DNA of 64,000 bases from Impatiens glandulifera (lineage: Eukaryota; Streptophyta; Magnoliopsida; Ericales; Balsaminaceae), in assembly GCF_907164915.1 (NCBI RefSeq), contig NC_061867.1:42082338-42146337 (forward strand), in the 5' to 3' direction. Under the pieces are notes generated by a model. That model saw nothing but the letters and a program-made list of their open reading frames with translations. It ran no database searches and was not told the DNA's origin. Of the stretch, positions 33,901 to 45,800 are shown piece by piece (within the stretch, counting starts at the first letter, position 1; every line of letters starts with the position of its first letter). Both the position numbers and the translations under genes were made by a program.

Positions 33901-34246
33901 GTAACAAGTGAAAGTGAAAAATGTAATTGAACTAGGGGATACAAAAATGTTTAGTTTATGTTATAAAAAAAAGAAGATAAATTGATAAGATTTGTTGAAA
34001 AATGATTTTTATTTTTTTGGCAAAGTTGTAAAATAGGCTTCATAAAAGGTTTCATTGATAGGATAGGGGTAGTTTGATCATTTTGTACTCATATGCCTAA
34101 AATGTTATTTTTAATGTATTTTATAGTCTATGAATATGGACCTATACAACAAGATGGCGACACTGTATCGAGAACAAGTTAATCAAGGAATAAAGCAGCA
34201 AAATATGGGTTCTTCTTCTCCGTCAAGTCATGTCCAAAGGGAATAA
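30995..34246 (+). CDS. UNE10: bHLH transcription factor, UNE10/PIF8-like
   Basis: Six exons: 30995-31134, 31203-31704, 32524-32646, 32734-32799, 33384-33821 and 34127-34246 (stop TAA), all with GT..AG introns, giving 462 residues. The N-terminus MSQC and the APB motif ELTWENG (residues 55-61), which binds active phytochrome B, place it with phytochrome-interacting factors. The bHLH domain spans about residues 241-298. Its basic region VHNLSERKRRDRIN has the His-Glu-Arg pattern of G-box (CACGTG) binders, and KTDKASMLDEVIDYLKQLQ is helix 2. A Met/Gly-rich tract (about 309-352) and a run of seven alanines (358-364) follow. The C-terminus LYNKMATLYREQ resembles UNE10. It should act in the nucleus in light signalling and growth. 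UNE10 and PIF8 name the same Arabidopsis gene; PIF7 is the main alternative. No frame break. Confidence 0.92.
32930..33025 (-). mobile_element. Possible SINE/tRNA-derived fragment in intron 4 of the bHLH gene
   Basis: The minus strand reads TTAGCTCAAGCAGTAAGAG, close to a tRNA box A, and downstream ATGTTTGATTGGC, a weak box B. The spacing of roughly 35-40 bp fits a SINE head. No target duplication was identified. Confidence 0.35.
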
Positions 34247-36560
34247 TGATCTAATTGCATGTCCCTTGAACTCATACTATAGGACTTTTCAATTCTTTTG
34301 AACCATTAAATGAATGTGTTTAATAATAACAGTCAATATTGCAATTGTAGATTAATTTGTATGTTTAGTAAGAGTAATTTTGTTTAATATACAGTTGTCG
34401 AAATCATTTGATAAGCATATTTTAGTAAATTTGTAAGTGTTGAACGAGTTTTAATGAAAAAATGTCAATTTTTCCTTTTACAATTAGCTAAAAATATTGT
34501 TTTGGGATTATAATATCATTTCACATTTAATTAGATGACTGGCTTTTCATTCAATATATTTATATAAGCAATTAATTTGTTCACAAGTCACCACCAAAAT
34601 TTGCCAAAATGAAATATTTTTGGAATATTTATTTGTTAAATATAATCCAACCAAATAGGCTATTTTAAGTCATTTCTATTCATTCTCAACACTCAACCAT
34701 ACCCACAATGGAGCCTACATGAAAAATAAATTATTTTTTTTCATTGTTAAATTTTGAGAAAATTATTGAACCAAAATAGTTTGTTTTAAATGTACACTAT
34801 TTTTCAATGATTTGTGCATGTCCTCCAAATAGGAAAAAAAGGATTATTTAAAAAGCTAATAGTTTTTAAATAAAGGTCAGTTAATTTATATATATATATA
34901 TATATATTATTTTTTACGATACAAATATTCACATTACCCCCTTAATTTTTTTAATTTAATACAATAAATTTTTTTTTATCTAATTTATAATAAAAAACTT
35001 ACCTTTATCAATTATCGTTTTTATCCACAATTTTTCTCGTTATATTTTTAAGTACATATCAATTTTTTTTTCACCCACCCAACTCGAATTTTATGATCCG
35101 TAGTATATATATAAGATTATTATTAAAATATTAGTGTACCTTTCATTTTATTTGGTATAAATGTTAATTTTAAATTATGATTCATCTTATATATTATTCT
35201 TTTGTTACACGAATTATTTTTTTTTGGATTTTCTCAATTATTGTCTAGTTCATTCTATTTGTTCATATATATATATATATATATGTGGAAGACATTCAAA
35301 ACAAAATATACCAAAACAGCCTAATAAGGATTTGCATACAACTGTCCATGAGATTAATTATATATAGAAGGTTGATGTGACTCATTAATTTAAATCATGT
35401 TATAATGAGAAGATATCATGAATCCGTCTTTCAACATCATCAACTTGCATAAGCATTAATAGATTTAGCTCCTAGTTATTTTGTCATGTTATTCTATAGT
35501 TGTGAAAACAATGTATGTGACTTGATTTATATTATACTATAACATGTTAATTCAAGTATTAAGTGTCGGTGTCCAAAATTTTAAAAGTTATAGGTTTGAT
35601 TCTTATTAAGAACATATGTTAGGGTTATACTAATTTCTTATGTAAATATGATTCAAATTATCTTTAGAATGAATTTATTCATATAAAGATGTGATTTTTT
35701 TTTGTGTGTATATAATTAAATAAAATTTTCATGTAAGTTTTTTTTTAGCCCAAACCCAAAAAATTAATTATGCCGACATCCTACGTTAATTTTCGTATGT
35801 AAACACAAGTAGGGACACATTTATTGGAGGAACCGACCAAAGAAAAATGTAGAAACATTTGAGGAGAATAATCGTGCATCATGGCCTTCTCTAGACCCTA
35901 CAAACAGTTAGAAGGGAGAAGAAGATGCATCGAAGCAATTTAAACAAGGGATAGATCAATTTGAAGGTCCTCATCGATCAATATGTTTATATTCTTGAGG
36001 GACCTATTTATGTGTGATTCTGGTTGGATAATGGGTGGGACCTTTCAATGAACTCTCTAGATATTGCTATTTATTACTTTTATTATTTTCCTTGTTATAG
36101 ATATCTTCTCATATCTTTTTCTTTTTTAAGAGTGAGATCATTTGATTGGTGGAGATTTCGTCTATGAGTATAGGTCTTGTTCGTTTAGGGACTTTAAGCA
36201 TTTTATATAACTTTTTTAAAATATATACTTTCATGCTGTCTTTTAAGTGTTTATATATATATAAATATTTTTTTTATATTTGTAATGGGGTGGGGTGACT
36301 CTGGGAGGGGATGGTCCGGCCTTCGCCTTAGTCAAAGAGGTTTTCGAGAGAAGAATATATAGTTGTTTAGAACTCGAGTTGGAAGTCGATTAATAAGATA
36401 TATATGCAACAATAATATATAGAGGCTTAAGTAAAACTATTGTATTTTCCATTATTCAATTCCATTATGCTCATTGTGCGGAAAAGTGAGACAATGTTGG
36501 GTGGAACAAATTCATTCTAGTTTGAGTGCCCTGTTTATAAGCTATCAATATTTATTCAAC
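34247..36560. other. 3' UTR of the bHLH gene, then intergenic DNA
   Basis: AT-rich non-coding DNA. It holds (AT)n runs near 34888-34907 and 35267-35284. A GC-richer patch at 36285-36345 begins after a T run and could be a decayed SINE or retroelement piece. No gene was recognised. Confidence 0.45.
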
Positions 36561-37009
36561 CAATCAGTCAACGAAAAGAAAGAGACACGAGTTTTAGCGT
36601 GGAAAACCTTTTAACAAGAGTAAAAAACCATGGGGCCCTTAGGCCGCTTAAACCGTCCGTTATAATATTGTTTATAATGGATAATTAATACAAAGTTTTT
36701 ACAAAATAAGGTTTACAATCTAAAAGATTACATAAACCTTTAAGAACTATCTAGAAAGAGAAGTGAAAGTAGTTAAAGAAAAACACATTTTCCTTCTTAA
36801 CATTTGTCTTTGTCTTGTTCTCTCTGTTTTATTTCTTTTAAACTTGTGTGTTATGACTTGAAACCTTGATGTCTATTATATAGTATAAAATACTATATAA
36901 TAATATAGAATATATCATTATAATTTAATATATAATATATTATTATAATATATAATAATATAATATATATTATTAGTCCAAACCCAATGGGCCGGACACT
37001 CAACATGAT
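36560..37009 (-). repeat. Possible copia-type LTR fragment
   Basis: The right end, read on the minus strand, is TGTTGAGTGTCCGGCCCATT, a common start of plant copia LTRs. Inside, plus strand AGAGACACGAGTTTTAGCGTG followed by GAAAACC resembles the motif near the inner end of such LTRs and is placed like AAGAACACAAAATATAACGAG in the LTR at 57138-57446. The inner end and target duplication were not found, so it may be a solo or truncated LTR. Confidence 0.4.
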
Positions 37010-37244
37010 TTCTCACCCGATGAAGTATTTATATTTTTCTATTATTTGATTTTTAACCAAAACTTTGAACTTGGTAAATATGGATAGGGTTGAATTGTGT
37101 TTAAATCATGAACTCACCTAATTTTGATAATTTAGCTTAAAAAATGAGAAATTGTTAGATGAAGGTCTTAATTGATTTAGAATAATTAACATACTTGATT
37201 TTGATAAATTATTATTGATGAAATGATTTTGATAATGAATGAAT

Positions 37245-37248
<4 letters not shown>

Positions 37249-37323
<75 letters not shown>
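37249..37323. repeat. (AT)n microsatellite, about 75 bp
   Basis: Uninterrupted alternating AT. The open frame across it (Ile-Tyr repeats) is an artefact of the repeat. Confidence 0.97.
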
Positions 37324-37325
<2 letters not shown>

Positions 37326-37372
37326 CGTTATTCATATCAATTATATAAATATATACTTAAATATCAACATTT

Positions 37373-37440
37373 TAAATGGTGTAGTGGTAAGTACTCATGC
37401 TTGTCATTTGCACCTAGTACTCGGGAATCTTCCTAGGTGC
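37373..37440 (+). mobile_element. Possible SINE head
   Basis: AATGGTGTAGTGGTAAGTAC resembles the box A region of plant SINEs, and CTCGGGAATCTTCC about 40 bp later could be a decayed box B. It lies directly after the (AT)n tract and before an LTR. No duplication was found. Confidence 0.38.
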
Positions 37441-37469
37441 AAAATTAATAATTGGAGTTTTATTATTTT

Positions 37470-38187
37470 AGGCACAGCTCAAAGTTAAAGGGAAGTGAGC
37501 AGACGTCTCAAAGTCAAAGGTGCGCGAGTAGACGTCCCCGTCTGAAGAGGAGGTGCGAGCCATCTGGTCCAAGAAGATGGCGTCTAAGTGGAGCAAATGT
37601 CTCAAGAATATATTTCTGTTGTACTACCCAAACCTACCCAAACCTAGTCAGAAACTCATGATTTAATTGACCGCCTGTTCTGAACTCATAGCACACACAT
37701 TATTGAACAAATCACCCTCTGTTCAACTTATAACACACTGTTAATGACTATCAAGTAGTCCAGTCAATTTCTTGATTCAACTTACTCTCTCTCTAGCTAT
37801 TTTATTCTCAAGTGTATTATGTGCTAGGAGTTCAGAACAGACGGTCAATTAAGTCATGGGTTTCTGACTGGGTTTGTGTAGGCTCTATACAAATCAAAGT
37901 CTTCTAGTGAATATCCTTTCTGTTTAGAAAGAAGTGGTGACGTAAGAGTTTTATCTCTGAACATCCATAAAACTCTATGTGTTCTTTACTTTCTATTGTT
38001 TGCATTTTTTTATCCAACGCTTCAAATCTAGCTAGATGTTTCGCACTTGAATTGTTCAAGAGTTTGCAAAGATTTGCGAAGAATAGAAACAAATCTTAAT
38101 CCCTCACAGAATTATTATAGAATCGAAAACTGTAAGCTGTTAACTATAGTCAAATCCCCGTCTCTATAGTTGACACTAATCCTAACA
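37470..38187 (+). repeat. 5' LTR of a SIRE-type copia element (5' limit uncertain)
   Basis: Ends CACTAATCCTAACA at 38187, directly before a methionine-tRNA primer site and a SIRE-type gag. The TG start could not be fixed. It contains a large inverted repeat: 37632-37698 pairs with 37812-37883 (AGTTCAGAACAGACGGTCAA against its complement). Confidence 0.65.
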
Positions 38188-38189
38188 AG

Positions 38190-38202
38190 TGGTATTAGAG
38201 TC
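38190..38202 (+). other. Primer binding site, initiator tRNA-Met type
   Basis: TGGTATTAGAGTC begins 3 bases after the LTR end and matches the usual TGGTATCAGAGC primer site of copia elements with two changes. Confidence 0.8.
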
Positions 38203-38237
38203 TTATTTTCTATTCTCAAGCATCATCAAATTCTTGA

Positions 38238-39560
38238 ATCATGTCTACCATCATCAACAGAACCCCAATGTTCTCTAGGGAAAACTGTGATAACTGAAAA
38301 CTGAGAATGCATGCGCATTTGGAAGCTCTCGATGACGACATGTGGTATGTTATCACTAATGGTCCGATAAAAATTGAGAAGCCAAGATGCGAAAGTACGA
38401 CTGAAGATAAGAAGAAGAACAACCTGGACAATGTTGTCAAAGATATTCTGTATAAGACACTGGACAATAATACGTTCAGTAAGATTACCACCTGCACTTC
38501 TCCAAAGAAATCTGGGAGCGGTTGGTTCAGCTGTGCGAGGGCAATGAGCAAACAAAAGAAAACAAACTCATGGTTTCCACGTAGTAGTTTGTCAGCATCA
38601 AGATGCGTCCCGGAAAGAAGATGAATGAATTCGATGAAAGATTTAGTAAGATCATCGTCAATCTCACCAATCTGGGCAAGACTTATAGCAACAAAGAGGT
38701 TATAATCAAAGTAATGTTTGCTCTACCCAGAGAATGAGACATAAAAATAATGGCCATGAGGGAGTCCAATGACCTCAACAAGATGGAACTGCATGATTTG
38801 TTCGTCGATCTGAAGGCCTTCGAGTTTGAGATAAACTCTAGGAATAAAGAGGAACCATCCACATCTTCCATCTCTACCAAGGCCCTAGTGACTGCTGAGG
38901 AGCCACCTGCCGCCAATGCTGTGAAGTCTGCCGAGCAGATCAGCAGCGATGTCATGGCTCACTTTGAGAAGAAATTCGACAAAATAATGAAGAAGAACAA
39001 AGAGCAGAAGACTCTCATGGTTGTTGAAAGCAAAGCCAAGTGGGCCGACAACGATTCAAACGACTCTTCATTAAGCGAAAGTGATGATGAAATTATTGCC
39101 TACTTCATGGCAGATGACGAATCTGAGGTACTTGATTTCTCATCTGAAGAATTTTTAAGAGATGAATTAACTACTATACTCAATGACATGATCATTGAGT
39201 ACAAGAAACTGTTAGACTCTTTTAATGAACTAAATTTGAAAACAAATCTAACCGCTCTTTTTGATCTCAAAACAATGATTATGAAGTTTTTGAAAACAAA
39301 ATAAATGAGCTCTCAGCTGAGAATGAGAAGCTAAAAAAAAAAAATCAAATTCTGTCGGCTGAAAAAGAAAGATTAAATTATGTGGTTAGTTTTGGACGAA
39401 ATCTTGGAATGCTCTCAAGCAGTTGCTTAAGCAGCAAAGGCCCGTCGGACACAAGTCCAGTTTGGAATATGCTGAGAGCAATCCAACTAAATCAAGTAAA
39501 AAGTTAAATCCTGTGAAAGGGAAGCCTAATCCTCTAGGTAATCTTGGTGTAGGATCAAAT
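38238..39560 (+). pseudogene. SIRE-type copia gag remnant
   Basis: Starts at ATG 38238 (MSTIINRTPMF). A TGG-to-TGA stop follows at NCDN*KLRMHAHLEALDDDMW; then MWYVITNGPIKIEKP, TTEDKKKNNLDNVVKDILYK and, in another frame, MNEFDERFSKIIVNLTNLGK and MAMRESNDLNKMELHDLF. These are the hallmark blocks of SIRE/Maximus-group gag. An acidic, coiled-coil-like stretch (about 38950-39400) and KGPSDTSPVWNMLRAIQ follow. The similarity stops near 39560 before a zinc knuckle or pol, so the element is truncated. Confidence 0.87.
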
Positions 39561-40384
39561 GCTTATGTATTTTTTTTTCTCTTTTTATCCATTTGTTATT
39601 GTTAATGTTTTTAATTTAATTTGTAAGATTATGACTGTGTTTGGTCTAATTAAGTTTCCTTGATTTTTTTGTATGACTATTCTAATTTGTTTTTGTTATT
39701 TTTTAATTTTTAATGTATATTGTTATTTTTAAAAACATTATAATTATTATTTCTTTTGAATTAAGGAGAACATGACAACTCACAGAAATGTTCTCAACTT
39801 CAACTCAAAACGCTAAAACATTACAATGATGTTTTCTAAAAAAATATTTTTATTTTATAGAATCATATTTTTTTTTAGTACGAAACTCGATATATTTTTA
39901 TTATTTATAGATAAAAAAAATTTTATATATTTTTTTTGTTTAGTTAAACTAACTTAGTAAGTTATGATTTTAAGAAATAATAAAAATAACTTCATAATCT
40001 TAGATAAAGTCAACTTTGATAGACAAAAAAATAAATAAATAAAAACAAGAGGGGATTTAGTCACCCTCTATCACCTTCATGTAATGAATGTGAACAGAAG
40101 AGAGTGGGGTTGTTGAAGGACCATCGACTTGTTTACCACAGCCTGGCTGTACACAAATCATTGGCCATTGTTAATAGATTTCCATCTTGAAAATGACAGA
40201 CTGTTCATATCCGAACTTGTTATTCTTCATTTCATTTATGATTTATGTTGACAAGAAAATTAAAGAGAGAACATGATATAGGAAAATCAATGCTTATATC
40301 CGTAAATAAGCTCATTCATGGATATCTTTCTTAGATCAAATCTTAAAATTGAAATGAACTTAAATGTTAATAGATCCAATCAAA
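39561..40384. other. Intergenic DNA, no feature seen
   Basis: AT-rich non-coding sequence following the truncated gag. No open frame or repeat of note. Confidence 0.45.
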
Positions 40385-41095
40385 AAAGCAGATACCTGAT
40401 CCGTCGGCTAGTGAAGTACCACCCCGAACCCGATTTTCATTCTACTATCTGATCTAGATGGGTATCTTTATTTATATCCCCGATTCGTCGGATACCTGAT
40501 CCCGACGGGTACTCATTACCCGATTAAAAAATTTAAAAAATTGTAAAGGTCGGAGAATAAGAGACATAACTGTAATAAATAATAAAATTACTAATATCGA
40601 AAAGTTAAAAAAACAAACAAAAGCATTACTTGTATATTTTTGTTGTAGATAATTAAAAACAACTTGTTGCTAAAATGAAGAAAAATGTAGTATGAATGTT
40701 GAAGGAAAAATTTTAAGATTGAATATGAATAGTTTAGAGACGAAAATACATTTTTGTTATTAAACAAAAGTTGAGAATGATAAGAGAAATAATTTTTTTG
40801 GAAATATAAACTAAATAATGTTGGAATGAAGTGTGAATAAGAACAAAATATTTATGATTATGTATTTGAAATGTCAATTTAAAATTTAATAAAAAAACAT
40901 TTTATTTTTTATATAGAATCGGGTATCGGGTTTGAGTTTCACACACTCCCTATCCCCGACCCCATATCCGATCATGTCCCTTCTTTCTTACCACATGTCC
41001 GATCCCGTACCTGATTTAAAATACCCGAACCCGACTATCGGATATCCACGAGTATTAGACATACAGGTACCCATTGCCATACCTATTACATGTAT
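40385..41095. repeat. Possible diverged foldback DNA element
   Basis: Two segments rich in CCCGA/TCGGG words face each other: 40395-40530 (GATACCTGATCCCGACGGGT, TTACCCGATT) and 40915-41095 (AATCGGGTATCGGGTTTGAG, ACCCGAACCCGAC). The inner ends are complementary over short runs with much divergence, and the centre is AT-rich. This resembles old Mutator- or hAT-like non-autonomous elements with GGGTACCCGA-type ends. No target duplication was found. Confidence 0.42.
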
Positions 41096-42235
41096 TGAAA
41101 CAAAAATCATCTTAAGAAACATTTATTTTGAATTTTGACGGAAACAATGTGCAATATCTTTTTCGTTCATTCCATTTTCCGCAATTTCTCAAAATGAATG
41201 ATGATCCGCATTCTTCATTAATTTGAAAAAAAAAATTGTAAGAGAATGTCTCCAGAAGGAGTTGAATCAAAATACAAGCTTTATTTTTAGAATCATCAAT
41301 TCATTTTTTCACTCAGAAAACAAAAATGAACCAAAAGTTCTTACAATATTTTCTTTATGAAATAAGTGTTTGGTGACACTTGGAAATGACCGTATCGTCG
41401 TGTTCTTCGTGCCTAAATATAAACTATATTTATTTATTGATTTAATAAATTAAATGTTAAATTTGCATTTTTGATCATTATTTTCAAATTTTATAAATTT
41501 TGGGATAAAAGAAATTAAATTTAAGAGAAATAAATAAATTAGAATTGGGTGGAGACAATATGAATGTTTGAAATGGAATAGTTCTGGTTGGCTCACATGG
41601 CGATGGGCCAGACCAGGCCATAAGAATAATGTTCAATCGTTTAAACTCTGAATGAGCGATGAGAATTTCAAATGGATGTCTTCCTGGTCTTGCTTAAACT
41701 GATTTCCGATTTTTGGGTACCTCCACATCTCGTCACAGTTCCTCGAGGTAGATATCGATGCATTTTGGATTTGAGTGGTTGTTTTCCCAGAACGTGCTTC
41801 TCCAAGATAGAAAATAAAGTTTAGATTTTAGAACCTAATTAATCAATTACTTCTATTATGTTTAAATTATATCATAGATTTTGATGTAAGTTTCAATTAA
41901 ATCTCAATTATTTAACTAAATGACTATTAACGTGGTCTTCTGTTTATCCTTTTTTAAGGCTTATGGTGCAATATCTAATAAGGCTTAGGTTGCAATATCT
42001 AATAGAGGAATGCTTTATGCTAACATGTAATTTCTTATAAGACATTGTGTTAAACATAAATGAAATTGGGTCATTTCAAATGAAATAAATGAAATCTAGT
42101 CATTTCAAAATAATTTTGTTGAAATCTGGTAAATTTTGGGGGAAATATAGTAATTATGCATGTGTTCGATTGAGATTTTGAAACTAATTAACAATTCAAA
42201 AGATTAAAGCAAAAGAGTTAAACTAATTGTCAATA

Positions 42236-42315
<80 letters not shown>

Positions 42316-42385
42316 AATGAAACTAGAGATGAACTAACAAATATTATTAAATTTGTTAATATATATAAATATAATACATTTTATA
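41096..42385. other. Intergenic DNA flanking element C
   Basis: AT-rich non-coding DNA. The only structured part is the long (AT)n tract at 42240-42313. The last five bases before element C, ATATT at 42386-42390, are its target duplication. Confidence 0.5.
42240..42313. repeat. (AT)n microsatellite, about 74 bp
   Basis: Uninterrupted alternating AT about 70 bp before element C. Confidence 0.97.
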
Positions 42386-43939
42386 ATATTTATAACCGAT
42401 TCCCCGGTCTATGTCATGTTTCATAGTTTATCACGTGTTTGTGAGACACATGGCAATATAGAAAGACTACCGCGAGGCAGTTCAAGTTTTGATGATTTCA
42501 ACCTTGAGTTGCGTGCCAGACATCTTTTAAAATAAAACATTTAGTTTTTAAAATATTTTGAAAATATCTAGAGCAGTAAGAAATAAATTATGTAAAATAA
42601 TTAATCTTTTGTTCAAACATTAATAATCTAGGAGGCTAAATAACAATTTAACCTGACCCGATTTAAATCAATTAAATATAATCAATTTAAAGATTATTTA
42701 TTTGAAAATTAAAATCGCCAAGAGATTTTATGAAAATCAATAAAATGATACGTGTACAAACGTATTTATACCAGAGTTTCTGAAAAAGGTGTTTCGTTGT
42801 CTATTTACGCTCGGGAAAGGGCTTTCACGCTATGTCCTCTATGCCCGCCTAAGAACGGTTTTCAAAATCCTTCTAAAATAAACAAAGTCTGGCTTCTATA
42901 AATCTAATTATAACATTCTTTATCTTTAATTAGTAGTTCAGGGGTCCTAAATGAGGATGGACTTTAAATAATTGTATAAAATTATTTAAAGAAGGTGGGT
43001 ACCTGTTGCGTTGATGTTCAGATAACAAAAAACCTGAAAATATCAAAGAAAAAGTGTTAGAGAGTATAACCAAACAAGGCCTTAGCAAAAAAATTACTTT
43101 GGGAAACATCCCGGAAATTTTGAGAGTTGTTTTCTGACCTCGAGAATACTATTTTGAGAAAATGGGGTTTGGTTCCAAAATAGTTTTGGATATTTGAAAG
43201 TTGGAATCAAACTGACCTAAGGATTAAATTCTAGGTTCGAGTCTGATCTTGTCAATCTAGGCTTAGTAGGGTCTGAGAGGTTCAATCTTGAGTAAGGGTT
43301 CGGACTTAGGCCTAGGGCTGGGGTTAGGCGTAACGGTCTTAGGCTAAGTGGGGGGTTTGATTCTAGGCTAAGGCTAGGGTTTGGCTTTCTCGGTCCTAGG
43401 CTAAGATGAGGCTAGGCTTAATTGTCGATCCTAGGTTAGGTGTCAAGGTCAATCCTAGGTCAAGTGGCAAGGTAAGTCCTATGTTAATTTGCTCTAGGAT
43501 AGTTTTGTCGGTCCTAAGCCAATTCCCTCGGTCCTATGTTCACACTCCTGGGCAGATTCCCCCGGTCCTAGGTCAAGTTCCTAGGTCCTTAGGCAAAATT
43601 TCAAGACCGGGTGTTCTTGTTTTGGTCCAAAACTTTAAATGCCTATAACTTTTGATTGGGATGTCCAAATTACAATCCATAATCTGCAGTAGGTTCATAT
43701 GATCATGAAGAACAAAATACATAACATAAATCACGATTTTGAAGATCTTAAGAGGATCAATTTCAAAACACCATTTCTAGGTCAAATTTTGGGATCTTTT
43801 AAATTAGGCCATTTTAAGGCCTGATTTTTTTTTTTTTCATTAGCTTTGAAATGATGAATATAGTTAATCCATACCAAAACAAGAACATCATTACATAATT
43901 AAAATGGTTTTTGAAGATTAATTCAAAATCCAACTTTTT

Positions 43940-44420
43940 TTCAAAAATAAATTTGATCAAACATGATCAAAAGAGTGAAACAGTCACTTGAGATTCATCC
44001 ATACATGTTAACAAACATGTATAACTACTAATTGAATTAACAAATACAATTTAGAAGCAAGAACACAAAATTTCAAAAATCCAGTTTTTTAAACTTTTTT
44101 TCAAAATTTCAATTTGATCAAACATGATCAAAACATGATTACAATCAATTAGAAATCATCCAAACATGTTTATAAACATGTAATACAACTAATTGAACCA
44201 ACAAAATCATATTAAAAGCAAGAACATAGAATTTTGAAAATCCAATTTTTCAAGATTTTTTCTCAAATTTCCGTTTGATCAAACATGATCAAAATTTGAT
44301 TAAAGTTGTATATAAATCATTCAAACATGTATACAAACATGTATATCAACTATTTGGACCCACAAATCCATATTTAAACCAAGAACACAACATTTAAAAA
44401 AAAATTAATTTCAAACTAAT
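43940..44420. repeat. Three tandem 161-bp units inside the LTR
   Basis: TTTGATCAAACATGATCAAA occurs at about 43952, 44113 and 44274, each followed by ACATGT..AACATGTAT and AAGAACACA. The same units occur three times in the other LTR (53270-53720) and twice in the solo LTR (19560-19880). They lie downstream of the TATA box on the minus strand. Confidence 0.85.
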
Positions 44421-44796
44421 TTTTGCAAAATCTTGAGTCAAGATGATTTGATCGGTTTTCTTTCAACAAAAAACTCACACATGATGTAAATCATGGTTCT
44501 TAACAAAGAAATTGTACAATCAAGCACAAGAACACGATCAAACAATAAAATTTGAAGAAATTCAAAATTTTCAATTACAAATCAAAATTCAAGGCTTATG
44601 GAATCATACCAACAACTGGAAAATATTCATGGACAGTGTTGGAAACGATCCAGAAGCCTGGATCGAAGCTTGGATCACTGGAGAAAGTTTTGAAAAAAAC
44701 TACTTTTCACCGGAAATTGAAGGTTTTCGATCGGGGCGATTTGAGGTGTAATTTGTGGTTATTGTTTGATGGATTGGTAGTAGAGGGGTAGGGGGT

Positions 44797-44804
44797 ATTT
44801 ATAT
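44797..44804 (-). promoter_or_regulatory. TATA box of element C 3' LTR (minus strand)
   Basis: The minus strand reads AAATATAAATACCCCC, matching the position in the four other related LTRs. Confidence 0.65.
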
Positions 44805-45787
44805 TTGGGGGAAGGTCGGCTGAGGAGGGTTAATTTGAGACGAAATTGACCTCCGACGAGCTTATCCCTAAAATCATATCCGATAGTTGACAGCCTTACC
44901 TACAGCGTGATAGGGCTGGAGGATAAGGGGGGAAACGTAGGCGCTGACGATAGGAACGTGTAGGCAAAGAAATCAACGGATTTGATCACCTGTGGTCGAA
45001 GCTAGAGCTTTTGGAAGATTGAACGCCGACGATGATCGCGAATCCGGCGACCCCTACATCCCAGCGAAGAAGACGAACAAAACGGTGTCTTTTTGTGTAA
45101 CAGGACGCCGAGTCCCGTTTGGTTCTGTCAGCGGTCAGCCTGGTTGACTAACGGGGTTAGTATATCCCGTTAGTTGATCCGGTACAGGCGCGCTTGCGTG
45201 GTTTTGCTACAACTGGGTGTCTAGCACGCTCTGGGCTATTAGATGAGATCTGGGCACTCATCTGATGGTCCAGGATCCTGCTGCAAAGTTTTAAACATAA
45301 AATTAGCTACACAGGATTATGCCATTATATTTTTATTTAAAAGGTTTATTGAAAATCGAATTTAATTCTTTTTAAATCTATTTTTATGCCAAAAAATTCA
45401 AAACAAATATTTCTAAAATCATAATTACAATTATGATCATATTTTATTTTTTGAGATTTTTTGAAAATTTTGGGGTATTTTATTTAATTGGTTTAAGTCA
45501 TGAATTAAACATAAATCATGAATAAATCCTAATTAAATATTTTTTAACCCCTTCTTTACTCTAATTTGGGTAAAATATATACAAATATTTTATCCTCAAA
45601 TTATTTTTGGGAATTTTGGAAAGTTTCATTAATTAAGGTTTAATTATGACAATAGTTAATCCTTAATTAGGTTTTAATTCCTTCTTTGAAGTTATTTTGA
45701 ATATAAAAATACAAAATACTATTTTAATATTATTAAACATAATAATATTATTTTTTAAATAGGGTAAGTCAAATTTTCATGTTTACA

Positions 45788-45800
45788 GAAGGCCCCTCTC
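45788..45800 (-). other. Polypurine tract of element C
   Basis: Immediately before the 3' LTR the minus strand reads GAGAGGGGCCTTC. It is moderately purine-rich and at the right place to prime plus-strand synthesis. Confidence 0.55.

Larger units (their letters stand above)
42391..45787 (-). repeat. 3' LTR of element C
   Basis: 3397 bp from TATAACCGATTCC (first bases mutated from TGTAACC) to CATGTTTACA. It aligns end to end with 51737-55089 and with the solo LTR at 17895-21224. Sub-regions on the plus strand: a GC-richer CGGTCCTAGG-type stretch (43210-43620), three tandem 161-bp units (43940-44420), then the promoter region with a TATA box on the minus strand. Confidence 0.92.

Noticed and set aside
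37239..37436. Ile-Tyr repeat protein
   Set aside because: Translation of the (AT)n microsatellite.
38216..38955. Minus-strand open frames of about 90-110 residues
   Set aside because: Antisense to the SIRE-type copia gag, which has clear homology on the plus strand.
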